NCBI RefSeq assembly: GCF_009377175.1
Contig: NZ_VJZD01000005.1
Span: 1 to 64,000 of the forward strand
Length of the DNA: 64,000 nucleotides
Direction: 5' to 3'
Source of the DNA: Streptomyces adustus
Lineage (GTDB): Bacteria > Actinomycetota > Actinomycetes > Streptomycetales > Streptomycetaceae
Part shown: positions 1 through 9,730 of the stretch, piece by piece
Layout: each line of letters starts with the position of its first letter
How positions within the stretch are numbered: position 1 is the first letter of the stretch
The notes under the pieces: model-generated
Told to the model about the DNA's origin: nothing
Database searches by the model: none
Seen by the model: the letters and a program-made list of their open reading frames with translations, nothing else
Program-made: the position numbers and the translations under genes

Positions 1-172
1 CCCGTCGCTCCGAAGCAGCCTGCGGAAGGCGCGGCTCTCGCCCTAATGGATCCAGTGCTCACGCCCAACCGCCCGGCGGGCACGCCATCCCATCAGAAGT
101 CAGGCCTCCCGGCCGATCAGCAAGGGCACGGTCTCAAGCCAGAACTCGCACTGGTTCAGGCAACGGTAGTGC

Positions 173-1249
173 TCACCTGCTGACGGCTACGGACCGTAGT
201 CTCTCCCACGACCCGCTGAGCCCCATTAGGCAGCGGATCACTTCACGGCGGGTCTTGCCTTGAGCCAGGCGTCGTTGCATGTAGTCCTGCGTGCGGTGGT
301 CCCAGCGAAGTCGGCTCAGCACGATGAAATGCAAGGCCGCGTTGGCTTGCCGGTCGCCGCCGCGGTTGAGTCTGCGGCGCTGGGTCTTTCCTGAGGATGC
401 CTCGACTGGGCTGACGCCTGCCAGAGCGGCGAAGGCAGCCTCGCTGTGTAAGCGCTCAGGGTTGTCACCTGCGGCGACGAGTAGACATGCCGCGATATCG
501 GGGCCGACGCCATGCTGGTCGAGCAGCGTAGGCGCTGTGCTCTGAACGGCGTGCTTCATGCGGGTGGTGAGGTCGTTGATCTCTTCGCTCAGGTTCTGGA
601 CGCGTCGAGCCAGGAGCCGGAGGGTGTGGCGGGCGGCATCGGAGGCCGTGGAGATGGTGCCGGCGTCGAGCTGTGTGCAGGCGCGGACCAGGCGGGCGAT
701 ACTCAAGCCCGAAAGGTTCTCGCGCAGGGCGGGATCCGTCGCCACCAGGACAGCCTTGAGCTGATTGATCGCCTGAGTGCGGGACTTGATCGCAGATGCC
801 TTGGCCAGCTTGAACAGCCGCAGCATCTCCACGGAACCATGGCCGGCCTTCGCGGTGGCAGTAGCTCGGCCGGACAAGACGGCGTGCGCCGCTGCGTGAG
901 CGTCGACAGAATCCGATTTGCCATGACGTCGGCGCGCTTGCTTGTCGGGTTGGTTCACCTCCGTAACCGAGACATCCTCGGCCTGGAGGTAACGCGTGAG
1001 CGCCGCACCGTAGGAGCCGGTGCATTCCACTCCTGCGCGGCGCATCACCCCAAACGAGCGTGCCCAGGAGAGCAATTGGCGGTATCCGTCGGCAGTCGCG
1101 GGGAAGCTCCGGCTGTCCAGGACGGTCCCAAGCACGGTCACAACCGCAGCGACGTGGGTGTCTTTGTGGGTATCCACACCGAGCAGGACCTCTTCGGTGG
1201 CTGGGAGATCGCCGTGAGGGGCGGCATCGCGGTGAGTCATGCTGAGCAC
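173..1249 (-). CDS. IS110-family transposase (DEDD recombinase)
   Basis: This 358-residue protein moves its own element by a DEDD-plus-serine recombinase chemistry. The N-terminal RuvC-like domain starts with GVDTHKDTHVAAV near residue 24. It continues with an acidic VECTGSYG motif and a SVDAHAAAHAVL motif. The C-terminal Transposase_20 region carries ASSGKTQRRRLNRGG, which contains the expected serine. Length is normal for the family and the frame is uninterrupted, so the enzyme may be functional. The start is either GTG at 1249 or ATG at 1240. No other gene is translationally linked to it. The non-coding stretch upstream of its start (1250 to about 1480) is where IS110-type elements encode their bridge RNA. 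Confidence 0.9.
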   Translation of the reverse strand: MLSMTHRDAAPHGDLPATEEVLLGVDTHKDTHVAAVVTVLGTVLDSRSFPATADGYRQLLSWARSFGVMRRAGVECTGSYGAALTRYLQAEDVSVTEVNQPDKQARRRHGKSDSVDAHAAAHAVLSGRATATAKAGHGSVEMLRLFKLAKASAIKSRTQAINQLKAVLVATDPALRENLSGLSIARLVRACTQLDAGTISTASDAARHTLRLLARRVQNLSEEINDLTTRMKHAVQSTAPTLLDQHGVGPDIAACLLVAAGDNPERLHSEAAFAALAGVSPVEASSGKTQRRRLNRGGDRQANAALHFIVLSRLRWDHRTQDYMQRRLAQGKTRREVIRCLMGLSGSWERLRSVAVSR

Positions 1250-1480
1250 AATCGCTGCCTTCGTGTCGCCGGAACGGAGGAACCACCAGGCCAGAGACGG
1301 TCAGGACTGTGAAGGTGCCGGTCGCGAAAGCCCCTATCGGGACACGTCCGCTGGCTTGGAGGCGTGGTGCACCCCGGACGGCAGCCAACGGATCAGTCTC
1401 AAGGCACGCAGCCAGTCGGGTGCCGGGTCAGACCGCCGTCCGGGACACCGACATCCTCACAGTCTGGTGCGGTCATCGTG
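1250..1480 (-). ncRNA. candidate IS110 bridge RNA region
   Basis: IS110 relatives such as IS621 transcribe a structured bridge RNA from the non-coding end that precedes the recombinase gene. Here that end is 1250 to about 1480, read on the minus strand, and it has no supported ORF. I did not fold it, so the assignment rests on position and family knowledge only. Confidence 0.3.
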
Positions 1481-1965
1481 CTGATCTCCTTCGAGCTTCG
1501 ACATCTCGAAGATCAGCCGGTGGCCGTTCTGATATCCGGGCCCTCACTCCGACGCGGGGACAAACACCCGGATCAGGTGGGAACCGGTACACCACTTCCA
1601 AGGACGCAACCCCACCCCATGGGTCACGGCTGCGCCCGCGGTCCTGAGGGGTGCCCATTCGGCCATGCCTGCCTGTCCAGGCGGGCTGACTGAGGGCGAT
1701 CGAGCCCAGCTGCCCGCTGGTATGCCGACGGGCTGGCTAGGCTCGCGGGACCAAGGCACTCGGCAAGAAGGACCGAGGGTGCTTCTGGTGCGTCCACCGT
1801 CGTGTGTGAGAGGCGTGGCCGATTCTGGCACCCCCTGTCCCGCGACCTCCGGGGCCGCACGGCCAGGTCCTGCGGAGCCCGGCGTGTCGCCCAACCTCAG
1901 GTCTCTGGTGTGGGTCCTGACGTGGTGCGGGGTGCTGGTGTGCGGCTGGATGGGGGTGGGTTGTT
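1481..1965. other. intergenic stretch without a supported gene
   Basis: Several overlapping open frames exist on both strands, but none has a convincing ribosome binding site or a recognisable domain. The last part (about 1900-1965) is unusually G/T-rich on the plus strand and leads into the next gene. Confidence 0.5.
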
Positions 1966-3471
1966 GTGGGTGAGGTGGTGTTGCCGTCGGGTGTGTCGTG
2001 GGTGATTGCGGCGTTGGTGGGTGACAACTGGCCCACCGCGCGGGCGGACCGGCTGGAGGACCTGTCGAGGCGGTGGGAGGAGATGGGCCGGCTCGCCTCG
2101 GCGGTGCAGCAGGAGATCACGGCCGCGCACGCGGCGCTGCGGTCGGGGGTGGGCGGGGACGTCGCCGATGCCTTCACCGGTTTTCTGGATGAGCTGGGTG
2201 CGGCGTTCGGTGCGGTGGTGGATTATACGGGGGAGATGTCGCGTTCGACGTTCAAGTCGGGCCAGGACATCGCCTACACCAAGGCCATGATGCTGCTTCA
2301 GGCGTTCGTGGTGCTGTTGCAGGTGTTGCAGTGGATGATCTGGGCGCCCGAGGCCATCCCCGCCCTGCTCACCGCGGGCCGTTACGGCATCCTGAAGGCC
2401 GCAGGGCAGCTCGCCGTACAGGCGGGGATCGCTGCCGTGATCGGTGCGGGCATGTCGCTGGCGGTGCAGATCTTCCAGATCATGTCCGGCGAACGCAAGG
2501 GCATCGACTGGGACGCGGTCGGCGCCGCCGCGAAGGACGGCGCACTGGGCGGTGCGGTGGTGGGTCTGTCCTTCGGTCTGGCGGGACTGCTGCCGAAGAG
2601 CTTCCGGGCGAACATCTTCACCAAGATCGTGGTTGCCGCGGCCGGCGGGGTGGCGGGCGCGGCGCTGACGTGGAAAGTCGACGGAGGCGGCCCCATCAAC
2701 TGGGGCCTGTCCTTCGTGGCGGGCGCGGCCGGCGGCATCGACGGCGGACGACACGCACGCAAAGCCCTCGGCTCCGACATCAAAGCCCCCCACCTGCTCA
2801 ACAGCCCCGACGCACTCACCGCCGTGGCGGACATGGTCCAGCACACCACCGACTGGGCCACCCTCGGCGGACAGGCCACCAGCACAGGCACAGGCACAGG
2901 CACAGGCAAAAGCAGCAGCGCGGGCCGAGGCACCGGTGCGGACCAGGCCGGCAGTGCAGGCCGGGGCAGGGGGGGCGGGCACCGGCAGCAAGGGTGACGC
3001 GGGCACCCGCGCCACCACCCTGGGCCCGGCCACCACCGGCAGGCACGTCAACAACGCCCACGCCTGGACCGCGCACATCGACCGCCTGGCCGCCCGCCCC
3101 GGCGGCACAGCCGAACCGGTCCGCACCACAGCCGAGACCACCGTGAGCGGGCGTGGCAGCAGCGAGCTGAACGCCGCCCGCAACCGCACGTCCACCACGA
3201 CGGTCGTTACAGTAGGAGTATCCGAGGCGGAAGTGGGAGCCGACCCCCGCTTCTGCCAACTGCTCAACGACCCTGAGCGAGACGGGCCCTGGCTCGTCTC
3301 GCTCACGGACACCCTTCGTGACGCCCTCACCGCGGCCACCCCGGAGCGCCTGCTGGAAACCGCCACCGCGGGGAGGACCCGGGGCTCATTGCCGACTTCC
3401 TGGAACGCCTCGGCGAACTCGCCCGCGACGCCGGGCCGCGACGACGCCTGTACTGCGGCATGTCCCTGTAG
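1966..3471 (+). pseudogene. WXG100-like / polymorphic-toxin-type protein, frame broken by two compensating indels
   Basis: The first 343 codons resemble the N-terminal part of Streptomyces WXG100-like or CpnT-like export proteins. A helical region (about residues 20-110) is followed by hydrophobic glycine/alanine-rich segments (about 115-260) and a Thr/Gly-rich linker. The frame stops at 2995-2997 just after a seven-G run at 2969-2975. Reading resumes one base over (from VNNAHAWTAHIDRLAA) and shifts back near a four-G run at 3370-3373. It then continues as GEDPGLIADFLERLGELARD to the stop at 3469-3471. One extra and one missing G restore the original frame and would give about 501 residues. 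This could be a real pseudogene or a pair of homopolymer sequencing errors. I recognise no toxin domain in the C-terminal part. The start could also be GTG at 1975 or 1978. Confidence 0.6.
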
Positions 3472-3575
3472 GGCGTCACACATTGGGAACAAGTCGGGCG
3501 GAATCAGTACCGCCGCGGTGATCAGGGACTCGATACCTCCTGATCACCCGGAGATCGCGCCTGCCTCCGTTCGAT

Positions 3576-3843
3576 GAGGAAGTCAGGACACGGGTGCTGC
3601 GCGAGGGTGGGAGTGGATGGGCTGCCCACCCTTTCTGGTCACCGCCAGGGAACCGACATGCCGTGAATTGCTGATCGGGGCCCTGCGCGCTCCCCTTGGA
3701 GGAGCGCAACCGTCAGACCGGGACGGTCACGCAGGGGTGTGCTGCAGCCGGTGATCGGCGGTGCCTGTGGTTACCAGGTCTGGATCCACTGGCTGCTGCC
3801 TTCCCAGCCTTCGGCCCCTATGCCCAGCCCGGAGACATCGCCC
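3576..3843 (+). repeat. inverted duplication, copy A (partner 9731-9998)
   Basis: These 268 bp match the reverse complement of 9731-9998 at roughly nine bases in ten by eye. Copy A holds the last 24 codons of the intact secreted-protein gene (3771-4148) plus about 195 bp downstream of it. Similarity starts abruptly at GAGGAAGTCAGGACACGG and ends at GAGACATCGCCC. The two copies enclose about 5.9 kb. Confidence 0.85.
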
Positions 3844-4148
3844 TTGTACCAAGCGGTACCGACAGTCTTGTGCGACCTCACGTCTATGACGTTGACCGGT
3901 TCCCAGGTGCCGATGGACGGCCAGTTCCACCAGTTGCACTGTCCGGGGCTGACAATGGTGCTTTCCATACCGCGGTAGGGAAACTGCAGCACGACGGGGT
4001 AGTCACCCTGGGCGCACAGTTGGACCCACTGGTTCTGGATCGTCGACGCGGACGCCGAGGGAGCCGTGACGGCGAGCAGGCTGGTGGCCGCGACGCAGAC
4101 CGCGGCCGCGGAGACGGCGACCTGCCTGGCGTTCTTGAGAAAGCGCAC
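3771..4148 (-). CDS. small secreted protein of unknown function (125 aa)
   Basis: I chose the GTG at 4148 because GGAGGA lies 5 nt upstream and a typical signal peptide follows at once: basic VRFLKNAR, a hydrophobic core, then a PSASAS-type cleavage region near residue 33. The mature protein is about 90 residues. It is rich in Trp (QNQWVQLC, CNWWNWPSIGTW, EGWEGSSQWIQTW) and has two cysteines (LCAQ and QCNWW), which may form one disulfide. I recognise no family; an extracellular beta-rich protein or peptide is likely. The last 24 codons are duplicated in inverted orientation at 9732-9803, where the rest of the gene is missing. No partner gene is co-directional nearby. Confidence 0.75.
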   Translation of the reverse strand: MRFLKNARQVAVSAAAVCVAATSLLAVTAPSASASTIQNQWVQLCAQGDYPVVLQFPYRGMESTIVSPGQCNWWNWPSIGTWEPVNVIDVRSHKTVGTAWYKGDVSGLGIGAEGWEGSSQWIQTW

Positions 4149-4430
4149 TGGATTCCTCCGGGGATGAGTGCTGAGGGAGGTTGACCCTTGGACTCGGGAC
4201 GGGGCCCGTTCCAATGGCCCCGGTGCTGCCGAAGCGTAGGAGCGCGGTTGCGTCAACTGGCCGGATGGCAGGCCTCTGTGTCCTTCCGTCACAACCCTCT
4301 GCCCTTCTGTCGCCGGTTACGACACGGGAGTTGAGCGGCCGCTCCCTCGGGAGGGACAGATCCAATGTGGCTGTCTTCGACGAAACGTGAGGACGCCGGA
4401 GGTAGCCCTCCGCGACCGGCCCCTGGACCA
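4149..4430. other. intergenic region upstream of the small secreted protein
   Basis: This holds the promoter side of the minus-strand gene that starts at 4148. I see no further gene. The IS256-like remnant follows directly on the other side. Confidence 0.5.
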
Positions 4431-4434
4431 CGGC

Positions 4435-4660
4435 CCTTGCGTACTCGTCCGAGTCGACGCCCTCACGCAGAAGGTCCGGGAGGCGGTCGTATCGTCGACG
4501 TCCACGCGCTGATCGCGGTCGGCGTCGACACCGACGGACACCGCGAGATCCTGCTGGACGTCGCCACCCGCGAGGACGGCGCCGGTCGGCTCGCCTTCCT
4601 CCGCTCGCTCATCGCACCGCCTGGTCCCGGACGAACTCGGTGGCCCCGGGGCGAGTTGGA
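4435..4660 (+). pseudogene. IS256-family (mutator) transposase remnant
   Basis: The fragment VRVDALTQKVR followed, one base out of frame, by GGRIVDVHALIAVGVDTDG and then TREDGAGRLAFLRSLIA corresponds to the central part of IS256-type transposases (pattern: VKVREGGRVV...GVNADGRRE...EDGAGWLAFLRDL). A one-base shift lies near 4481-4486, and both flanks of the transposase are missing. Only about 70 of some 400 residues remain, so it is inactive. It sits between the small secreted gene and the unknown gene at 4850, inside the inverted-repeat bracket. Confidence 0.7.
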
Positions 4661-4849
4661 CCGGTCGCCACAGGTACGGACGGGCTGCGGCGAGATCGAT
4701 GGGGCATCCCGGGTGCCTCAACAGGAACACCGCACGCGACGGTGTGGTGTTCGCCTCCGCCGTTGCGTTACATGGTCAGTGGTCCCCCGGTACCCCGTTT
4801 GCCGGGGGGCCACCAGAGTGTGCGTTCCCGTAGTGAATGAGAGCCATAC

Positions 4850-5596
4850 GTGGTCACCCCAGGTCGTCGGAGCCTGCGTATCCCCGCGGTCACCGTGACC
4901 GGCGAGTCGACGGAGAAGACGCGCGCCGCCCGCAGCGCGGTGCGCCGCCGGGCCGTCGGCATGAGCCACGCGGACGTCGTCCGGGTGCTGGACAGCATCG
5001 GATCCGGACCGGCGCCCGACCCCGACGGAGCGGACACGGCCGAAGGCACGCGCCAGGCGGTGGAGTTCGGCGAGTGGCGGCGCATCGAGCGACTGCTGGC
5101 CGACACGGCCGAGGTGTACGACCCGAAGACGGATCCGATGATCCGCGAGGAGCGCGTCGCGAGCTCGGAGGCCGCGGCCGCGCGCGCGGCGCGGGAGCAC
5201 CAGGAGCAGCGCAGTTACGACTACCAGGCACATGCCCGGGTCTACGCCCTCCAGGTCATCGAGGAGGCGGGCCTGCTAGAGGAGAGTCTCGGCGAGCGCC
5301 TCGGCGCCGAGGGCCCGCTGGTCCTGTTCGAGTCCGGTGATCTGAAGGCCTGGCGGCACGTCAGCGAGCGCACGCGGCACACGTCGGTGTCCCTTCAGGA
5401 GCGCATTCCGCACGCCGTCAAGGATCCGGCCGGCTTCCCCCCGTCCGTCAGGGCGCACAGCGCCCTGCTCACGACGATGGCCTGGGTGGGGCCGCTGAAG
5501 GCGATCGATCCGGCGTTCGTGGTGCGTCTGGCCCAGGCGGACCCCGAGGCCGCGCTGGCACTCGCCGACTGGCTCAAGGACATCCAGCGCCGCTGA
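4850..5596 (+). CDS. conserved hypothetical cytoplasmic protein (248 aa)
   Basis: The frame has strong actinobacterial codon bias and starts at GTG 4850; a start further downstream (for example GTG at 4895) is possible because the ribosome binding site is weak. The protein has no signal peptide or membrane segment. A basic N-terminus is followed by a charged helical middle part (around VASSEAAAARAAREHQEQ) and a C-terminal hydrophobic helical part ending LALADWLKDIQRR. I do not recognise the family. It is followed 133 bp later by the secreted subtilase gene in the same direction, and a separate promoter for that gene seems likely because of the gap. Confidence 0.6.
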   Translation: MVTPGRRSLRIPAVTVTGESTEKTRAARSAVRRRAVGMSHADVVRVLDSIGSGPAPDPDGADTAEGTRQAVEFGEWRRIERLLADTAEVYDPKTDPMIREERVASSEAAAARAAREHQEQRSYDYQAHARVYALQVIEEAGLLEESLGERLGAEGPLVLFESGDLKAWRHVSERTRHTSVSLQERIPHAVKDPAGFPPSVRAHSALLTTMAWVGPLKAIDPAFVVRLAQADPEAALALADWLKDIQRR

Positions 5597-5729
5597 TCAG
5601 CGCGCCGGGGCAGCGCTCGGTGCCCTTAGGGGCCGCATCGCCGAAGGCAACCCGTCCGTCAGCTCGTTAAAACGTTCAACTAGCTAGCATGCGGCCGACA
5701 TTGGACGGATCTCATGCGAAGGATCCTTT

Positions 5730-8700
5730 GTGAGACCGCACTTCCCGGGCCGATCAGGCCTACCGATCGTCGTGGGCGTCGCCGCGATGCTGATGGCGAT
5801 CCCACCGGCATCCGCGACCGACCTGGCCACGTCCGCCTCTTCGCCGGAGCAGACCTCCTCCGGCAGCGCCCCGCACCCCGCCGGGCCGCGCATCGTCACC
5901 CTCATCACCGGTGACCGTGTCACCGTCACGCAGGGCGGCGACGGCCCGCCCACCGTCACCGTGGAGGGACCGGACGGCCACCGCGCCGATGCCCGCGTCA
6001 CGACGCAGCAGGGCGACACGTACGTCTACCCGGCCGCCGCCGAGCGGTACGTGGCCGCCGGACTCCTCGACGACCGACTTTTCGACGTCACACGGCTCAT
6101 CGCCGACGGCTACGACGACGCGCACACCGACGGCCTGCCCGTCATCCTGACCTACGCCTCCGACACCCGCAGGAAGCAGGGCGCGCCCTCGCTGCCCGGG
6201 GGCTCCACCGGCGCGCGAGCGCTGACCAGCATCGACAGCACCGCGGTCACCCAGGAACACGGCAAGGCCGCGACGTTCTGGGCCGACCTCACCCGGCAGA
6301 ACCCCGCCTCCCGGACCGCTCGCCCGGCACAGAGGGCACCGGCACTGGCCGGAGGCGTCGAGAAGGTGTGGCTCGACGGAAAGGTCGAGGCCGATCTCGC
6401 CGACAGCGTCGCGCAGATCGGCGCCCCCGAGGTCTGGCAGGGCGGCGACACGGGCCAGGGCGTGGACGTGGCCGTCCTCGACACCGGCTACGACACCGCA
6501 CACCCCGACCTGAAGGGCGTGGTCGCCGACTCCGCCAGCTTCGTGCCCGGCCAGGACGTCGACGACCACCACGGGCACGGCACACACGTGGCCTCCACCA
6601 TCGCGGGCACCGGAGCGGCGTCCGGCGGCAAGGAGAAGGGCGTCGCCCCTGGCGTACGCCTGCACGTGGGCAAGGTCCTCGGCAACGACGGCGGCGGCTA
6701 CGACTCCTGGATCATCAGCGGCATGGAATGGGCCGCCCGCGACGCCAAGGCCCGCGTGATCAGCATGAGCCTCGGCGGCGACCGTCCCTCCGACGGAACC
6801 GACCCGCTCAGCCAGGCGGTCGACGACCTCAGCGCCGAGACCGGCACCCTGTTCACCATCGCGGCCGGCAACTCCGGTCCCTCCGACGGCACCGTGGCCA
6901 CCCCCGGTGCCGCCTCCGCCGCGCTCACGGTCGGCGCCGTCGACTCCGCCGACGCCCTCGCCGACTTCTCCAGCCGTGGCCCCCGCTTCCGGGACGACGT
7001 CATCAAGCCCGAGATCACCGCCCCCGGCGTCGGCATCCTCGCGGCCCGCTCGCAATGGGCGACCTTCGGCTCCGGCTCGTACGCCGCCCTCAGCGGCACC
7101 TCGATGGCCACCCCGCATGTCGCGGGCGTCGCCGCGCTGGTCGCCGCTGAACACCCGGACTGGGACGGAGCCCGCATCAAGGACGCCCTGGTCAGCACGG
7201 CTCACGCCACACCCGACATCCCCGCGGACGCCGGCGGCAACGGACGCGTGGACGCCGAGGCGGCCACCGGCCAACTGATCGCCATCGGCACGGCGGACGC
7301 CGGCATCCACACCCCGGGCCAGGCGTCCGGCACCGTGACCCGCACGGTCACCTGGACCAACTCGGGCGACACCTCCGTCTCCGTCACTCCGCGCATCGAG
7401 GCGTCCGACGCCCCCGAGGGCCTGTTCACCGTGACGGACCAGCCGGTCACCGTCCCCGCGCACGGCACTGCCACCGTCGACGTCACCACCACGCTCGACC
7501 GGGCCCCGGCGGACGCCAGATTCACCGGCCGCCTGGAAGGCGTCGTCGACGGCAAGGTCGTCACCCGCACCCTGCTCGCGGTCAGCACCCACGTCGAGTA
7601 CCACCACCTGCGCGTGCACACCACCGACCGGTCCGGCGCACCACTGCCCGGCGTGGTGATGAACTACCGGCGCAAGGGCGAGGACCTCACCGACACCGTG
7701 CTCGACGCCGACCTCGACGGCTCGACCGACGCCGTCGTTCCCCCCGGCACCTACACCGTCTGGACCTGGGCCGCCGTCCAAGGTGTGCACGGCGCCTCCT
7801 CCGTCGGCCGGGCACTGATGGCCAAGGCGGACGTCGTCGTCGGCGACACCGACGCCGACGTCACCCTCGACGGGACGAAGCTGCGCCGGACCGAGGTCGT
7901 CACACCGAAGACCTCCACCGACACCTACATACGCGCCGACTTCCACCAGTCCTTCAAGGACGGCTCACCGGCCGTCACGGACAGCGACACGCTCGGGGAC
8001 GCCTTCGACAGCGTGTGGGCCGAGCCCATGCCGAAGCCGTCCGGAAGCGACCTGACCTACACGGTCCGCTGGCGCATGCAGCAGCCCCAGCTCCAACTCT
8101 CCTCGGGTGCCCAGGACTTCGACGACCTGTGGCTCCAGCCCGGATCCGGCACCCCGGCCGAGGGCACCCGCAGCCTGCCCGCCGTGTTCGCGGGGGACGG
8201 CACCGCCGCTGAGTACGCGGCGGCCGGCGCCCGGGGCAAGGCGGCCGTGGTCCGCTACGTCCCCGACGAGGGCGACGACGATGACGACGACCGGACCGCC
8301 GCAGACGCCGACGACCAGTACACGGCCGCGCGCAAGGCGGGCGTCGCACTGCTGGTTGTGGTCAACGACCAGGACGGCCGCCTGCGCGAGCCCACCAGCC
8401 GCACCGACCTCGTCATCGCGGGCCTCTCCCGCACCGAGGGCGAGACCCTCATCGCCCGCATCCAGGCCGACCGCACCGGCTCGGTCCCGATGCGGATCGC
8501 CGGCCACGCGACGACGGATTACGTCTACGACCTGGTCCACAGCTGGCACGGCACCATCCCGGACACACAGCGCTACGCCCCCGCCCGCAGCGGACTCGCC
8601 CGCGTCGACGTCTCCTTCCGCGGCGACACGACAACCGAACTCGACGAGTTCCGCTTCGACCTGCAGCCCTACCTCGGGGTGAAGGTCGGCCTGTCACGGT

Positions 8701-9509
8701 CGGTCCCGGTCGGCGCCGAGCGCACCGACTGGGTCACCCCGGCCGGGGAGGCGGGCTGGATGGAGGAGGCCGCACGCGGCGTCACCTCGATGCAGTACTC
8801 CGGACTGGTCGGCTACCCGGCGGGCCGGACCACCGCCGTCCAGTGGTTCGGCCCCGTCGAACACCCCCGGCTGAACGAGTCCCAGCCACTGCCCCGGCGC
8901 ATCGGCGACTCCTTCGACATCGTCCTCCCGGCCTTCGGCGACGGCGGCCGTGACCACGCCGGAGTGGTCGGGCCGGGCACCACCCTCCAGGCGACCGAGC
9001 TCTACCGCAACGGCCGCCTCGTGACCCGCGCCGACGGCGCCGGCATCCGGGTGGAGGACCTGCCGGCCGGATCGGAGCGGTACCGGCTCGTGACGACGAC
9101 CGAACGGGTGGCGGGATATCCCTACTCGACGGCCACGCGCACCGAATGGGCCTTCACCTCGACCGCGCCCCGGTCGGACGACCCGCAGGTGCTTCCGCTC
9201 CTGCAGTTCGACTACAACATCACGACCGACGCGGACGGCGTGGCCGGCCGGGACGCCGACCTCACGGTGACGGCAGCCGCACTGCCGGGGATCTCGTCCA
9301 AGGCGGTGGACACCGACTCGGTCGAGGTGTCCTACGACGACGGCCGCACCTGGCAGCGTCCCGCCCGGCGCGGCACGGGCGAGGGAGCCGGCCGGGTCCG
9401 CCTGGACGCACCGAGGAAGGCCCGTTACCTGTCCCTGCGGGTCCATGCGTCGGACGGCCGTGGCGACACGGTGACGCAGACGGTGATCAGGGCCGCCGGC
9501 CTGGCCTGA
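5730..9509 (+). CDS. large secreted subtilisin-like serine protease (S8) with PA-like insert
   Basis: A 1,259-residue extracellular endopeptidase. GTG at 5730 follows AAGG at a suitable distance and opens a signal peptide (VRPHFPGRSGLPIVVGVAAM..., cleavage near PASA-TD). A propeptide fills roughly residues 40-230. The catalytic triad is complete: Asp251 in VAVLDTGYD, His283 in HHGHGTHVAS and Ser458 in SGTSMATPHVAG. Beta-sandwich domains follow, then a PA-like region (about 820-920) that contains an acidic DDDDDD stretch, and further beta domains to the end. Large S8 enzymes of this shape are common in Streptomyces and degrade extracellular protein. The gene stands alone and ends in a strong hairpin at 9523-9562. 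It lies within the inverted-repeat bracket. Confidence 0.92.
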   Translation: MRPHFPGRSGLPIVVGVAAMLMAIPPASATDLATSASSPEQTSSGSAPHPAGPRIVTLITGDRVTVTQGGDGPPTVTVEGPDGHRADARVTTQQGDTYVYPAAAERYVAAGLLDDRLFDVTRLIADGYDDAHTDGLPVILTYASDTRRKQGAPSLPGGSTGARALTSIDSTAVTQEHGKAATFWADLTRQNPASRTARPAQRAPALAGGVEKVWLDGKVEADLADSVAQIGAPEVWQGGDTGQGVDVAVLDTGYDTAHPDLKGVVADSASFVPGQDVDDHHGHGTHVASTIAGTGAASGGKEKGVAPGVRLHVGKVLGNDGGGYDSWIISGMEWAARDAKARVISMSLGGDRPSDGTDPLSQAVDDLSAETGTLFTIAAGNSGPSDGTVATPGAASAALTVGAVDSADALADFSSRGPRFRDDVIKPEITAPGVGILAARSQWATFGSGSYAALSGTSMATPHVAGVAALVAAEHPDWDGARIKDALVSTAHATPDIPADAGGNGRVDAEAATGQLIAIGTADAGIHTPGQASGTVTRTVTWTNSGDTSVSVTPRIEASDAPEGLFTVTDQPVTVPAHGTATVDVTTTLDRAPADARFTGRLEGVVDGKVVTRTLLAVSTHVEYHHLRVHTTDRSGAPLPGVVMNYRRKGEDLTDTVLDADLDGSTDAVVPPGTYTVWTWAAVQGVHGASSVGRALMAKADVVVGDTDADVTLDGTKLRRTEVVTPKTSTDTYIRADFHQSFKDGSPAVTDSDTLGDAFDSVWAEPMPKPSGSDLTYTVRWRMQQPQLQLSSGAQDFDDLWLQPGSGTPAEGTRSLPAVFAGDGTAAEYAAAGARGKAAVVRYVPDEGDDDDDDRTAADADDQYTAARKAGVALLVVVNDQDGRLREPTSRTDLVIAGLSRTEGETLIARIQADRTGSVPMRIAGHATTDYVYDLVHSWHGTIPDTQRYAPARSGLARVDVSFRGDTTTELDEFRFDLQPYLGVKVGLSRSVPVGAERTDWVTPAGEAGWMEEAARGVTSMQYSGLVGYPAGRTTAVQWFGPVEHPRLNESQPLPRRIGDSFDIVLPAFGDGGRDHAGVVGPGTTLQATELYRNGRLVTRADGAGIRVEDLPAGSERYRLVTTTERVAGYPYSTATRTEWAFTSTAPRSDDPQVLPLLQFDYNITTDADGVAGRDADLTVTAAALPGISSKAVDTDSVEVSYDDGRTWQRPARRGTGEGAGRVRLDAPRKARYLSLRVHASDGRGDTVTQTVIRAAGLA

Positions 9510-9522
9510 CCCGCCCTTCGCC

Positions 9523-9562
9523 CGGTGCTGGTGGCTCACCTCGCGGTGGGCCACCAGCACCG
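9523..9562 (+). terminator. hairpin terminator of the S8 protease gene
   Basis: A perfect 13-bp stem (9523-9535 with 9550-9562, arm CGGTGCTGGTGGC) and a 14-nt loop start 13 bp after the protease stop codon. Confidence 0.8.
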
Positions 9563-9730
9563 TCGTTCACACCATGCCTCAGCGGGCACCCCACCGCGGG
9601 TCCGCGACGGGCGCAAGAGGAACACCGTTCTCCGAAAAGTCGAACGGATTCCAGTCGAGCGGTGGGCCGGGGTGGGCTTCCTCGCCGGGGACGTGGATGG
9701 CCGCTGCGGGTGCGGCGGGTGGGGCAATGT

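Larger units (their letters stand above)
1..1480 (-). mobile_element. IS110-family insertion sequence, ends not resolved
   Basis: The transposase at 173-1249 is flanked by 172 bp downstream and about 230 bp upstream that carry no credible gene, which fits the non-coding ends of an IS110 element. Elements of this family lack clear terminal inverted repeats, so the ends cannot be fixed by eye. The outer limits given here are approximate. Confidence 0.45.

Noticed and set aside
465-1388. Long open frames on both strands overlapping the IS110 transposase
   Set aside because: They are shadow frames of a GC-rich gene with typical third-position bias; no family resemblance and no ribosome binding site.
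3568-3678. Short frame FDEEVRTRVLREGGSGW in repeat copy A, resembling a protein start
   Set aside because: It ends after about 35 codons, has no recognisable family and is interrupted in the same way in copy B.
5760-7946. 728-codon open frame antisense to the S8 protease
   Set aside because: The composition (Val, Gly, Asp, Arg repeats) is what antisense of a high-GC gene gives; the sense strand encodes an intact catalytic triad.
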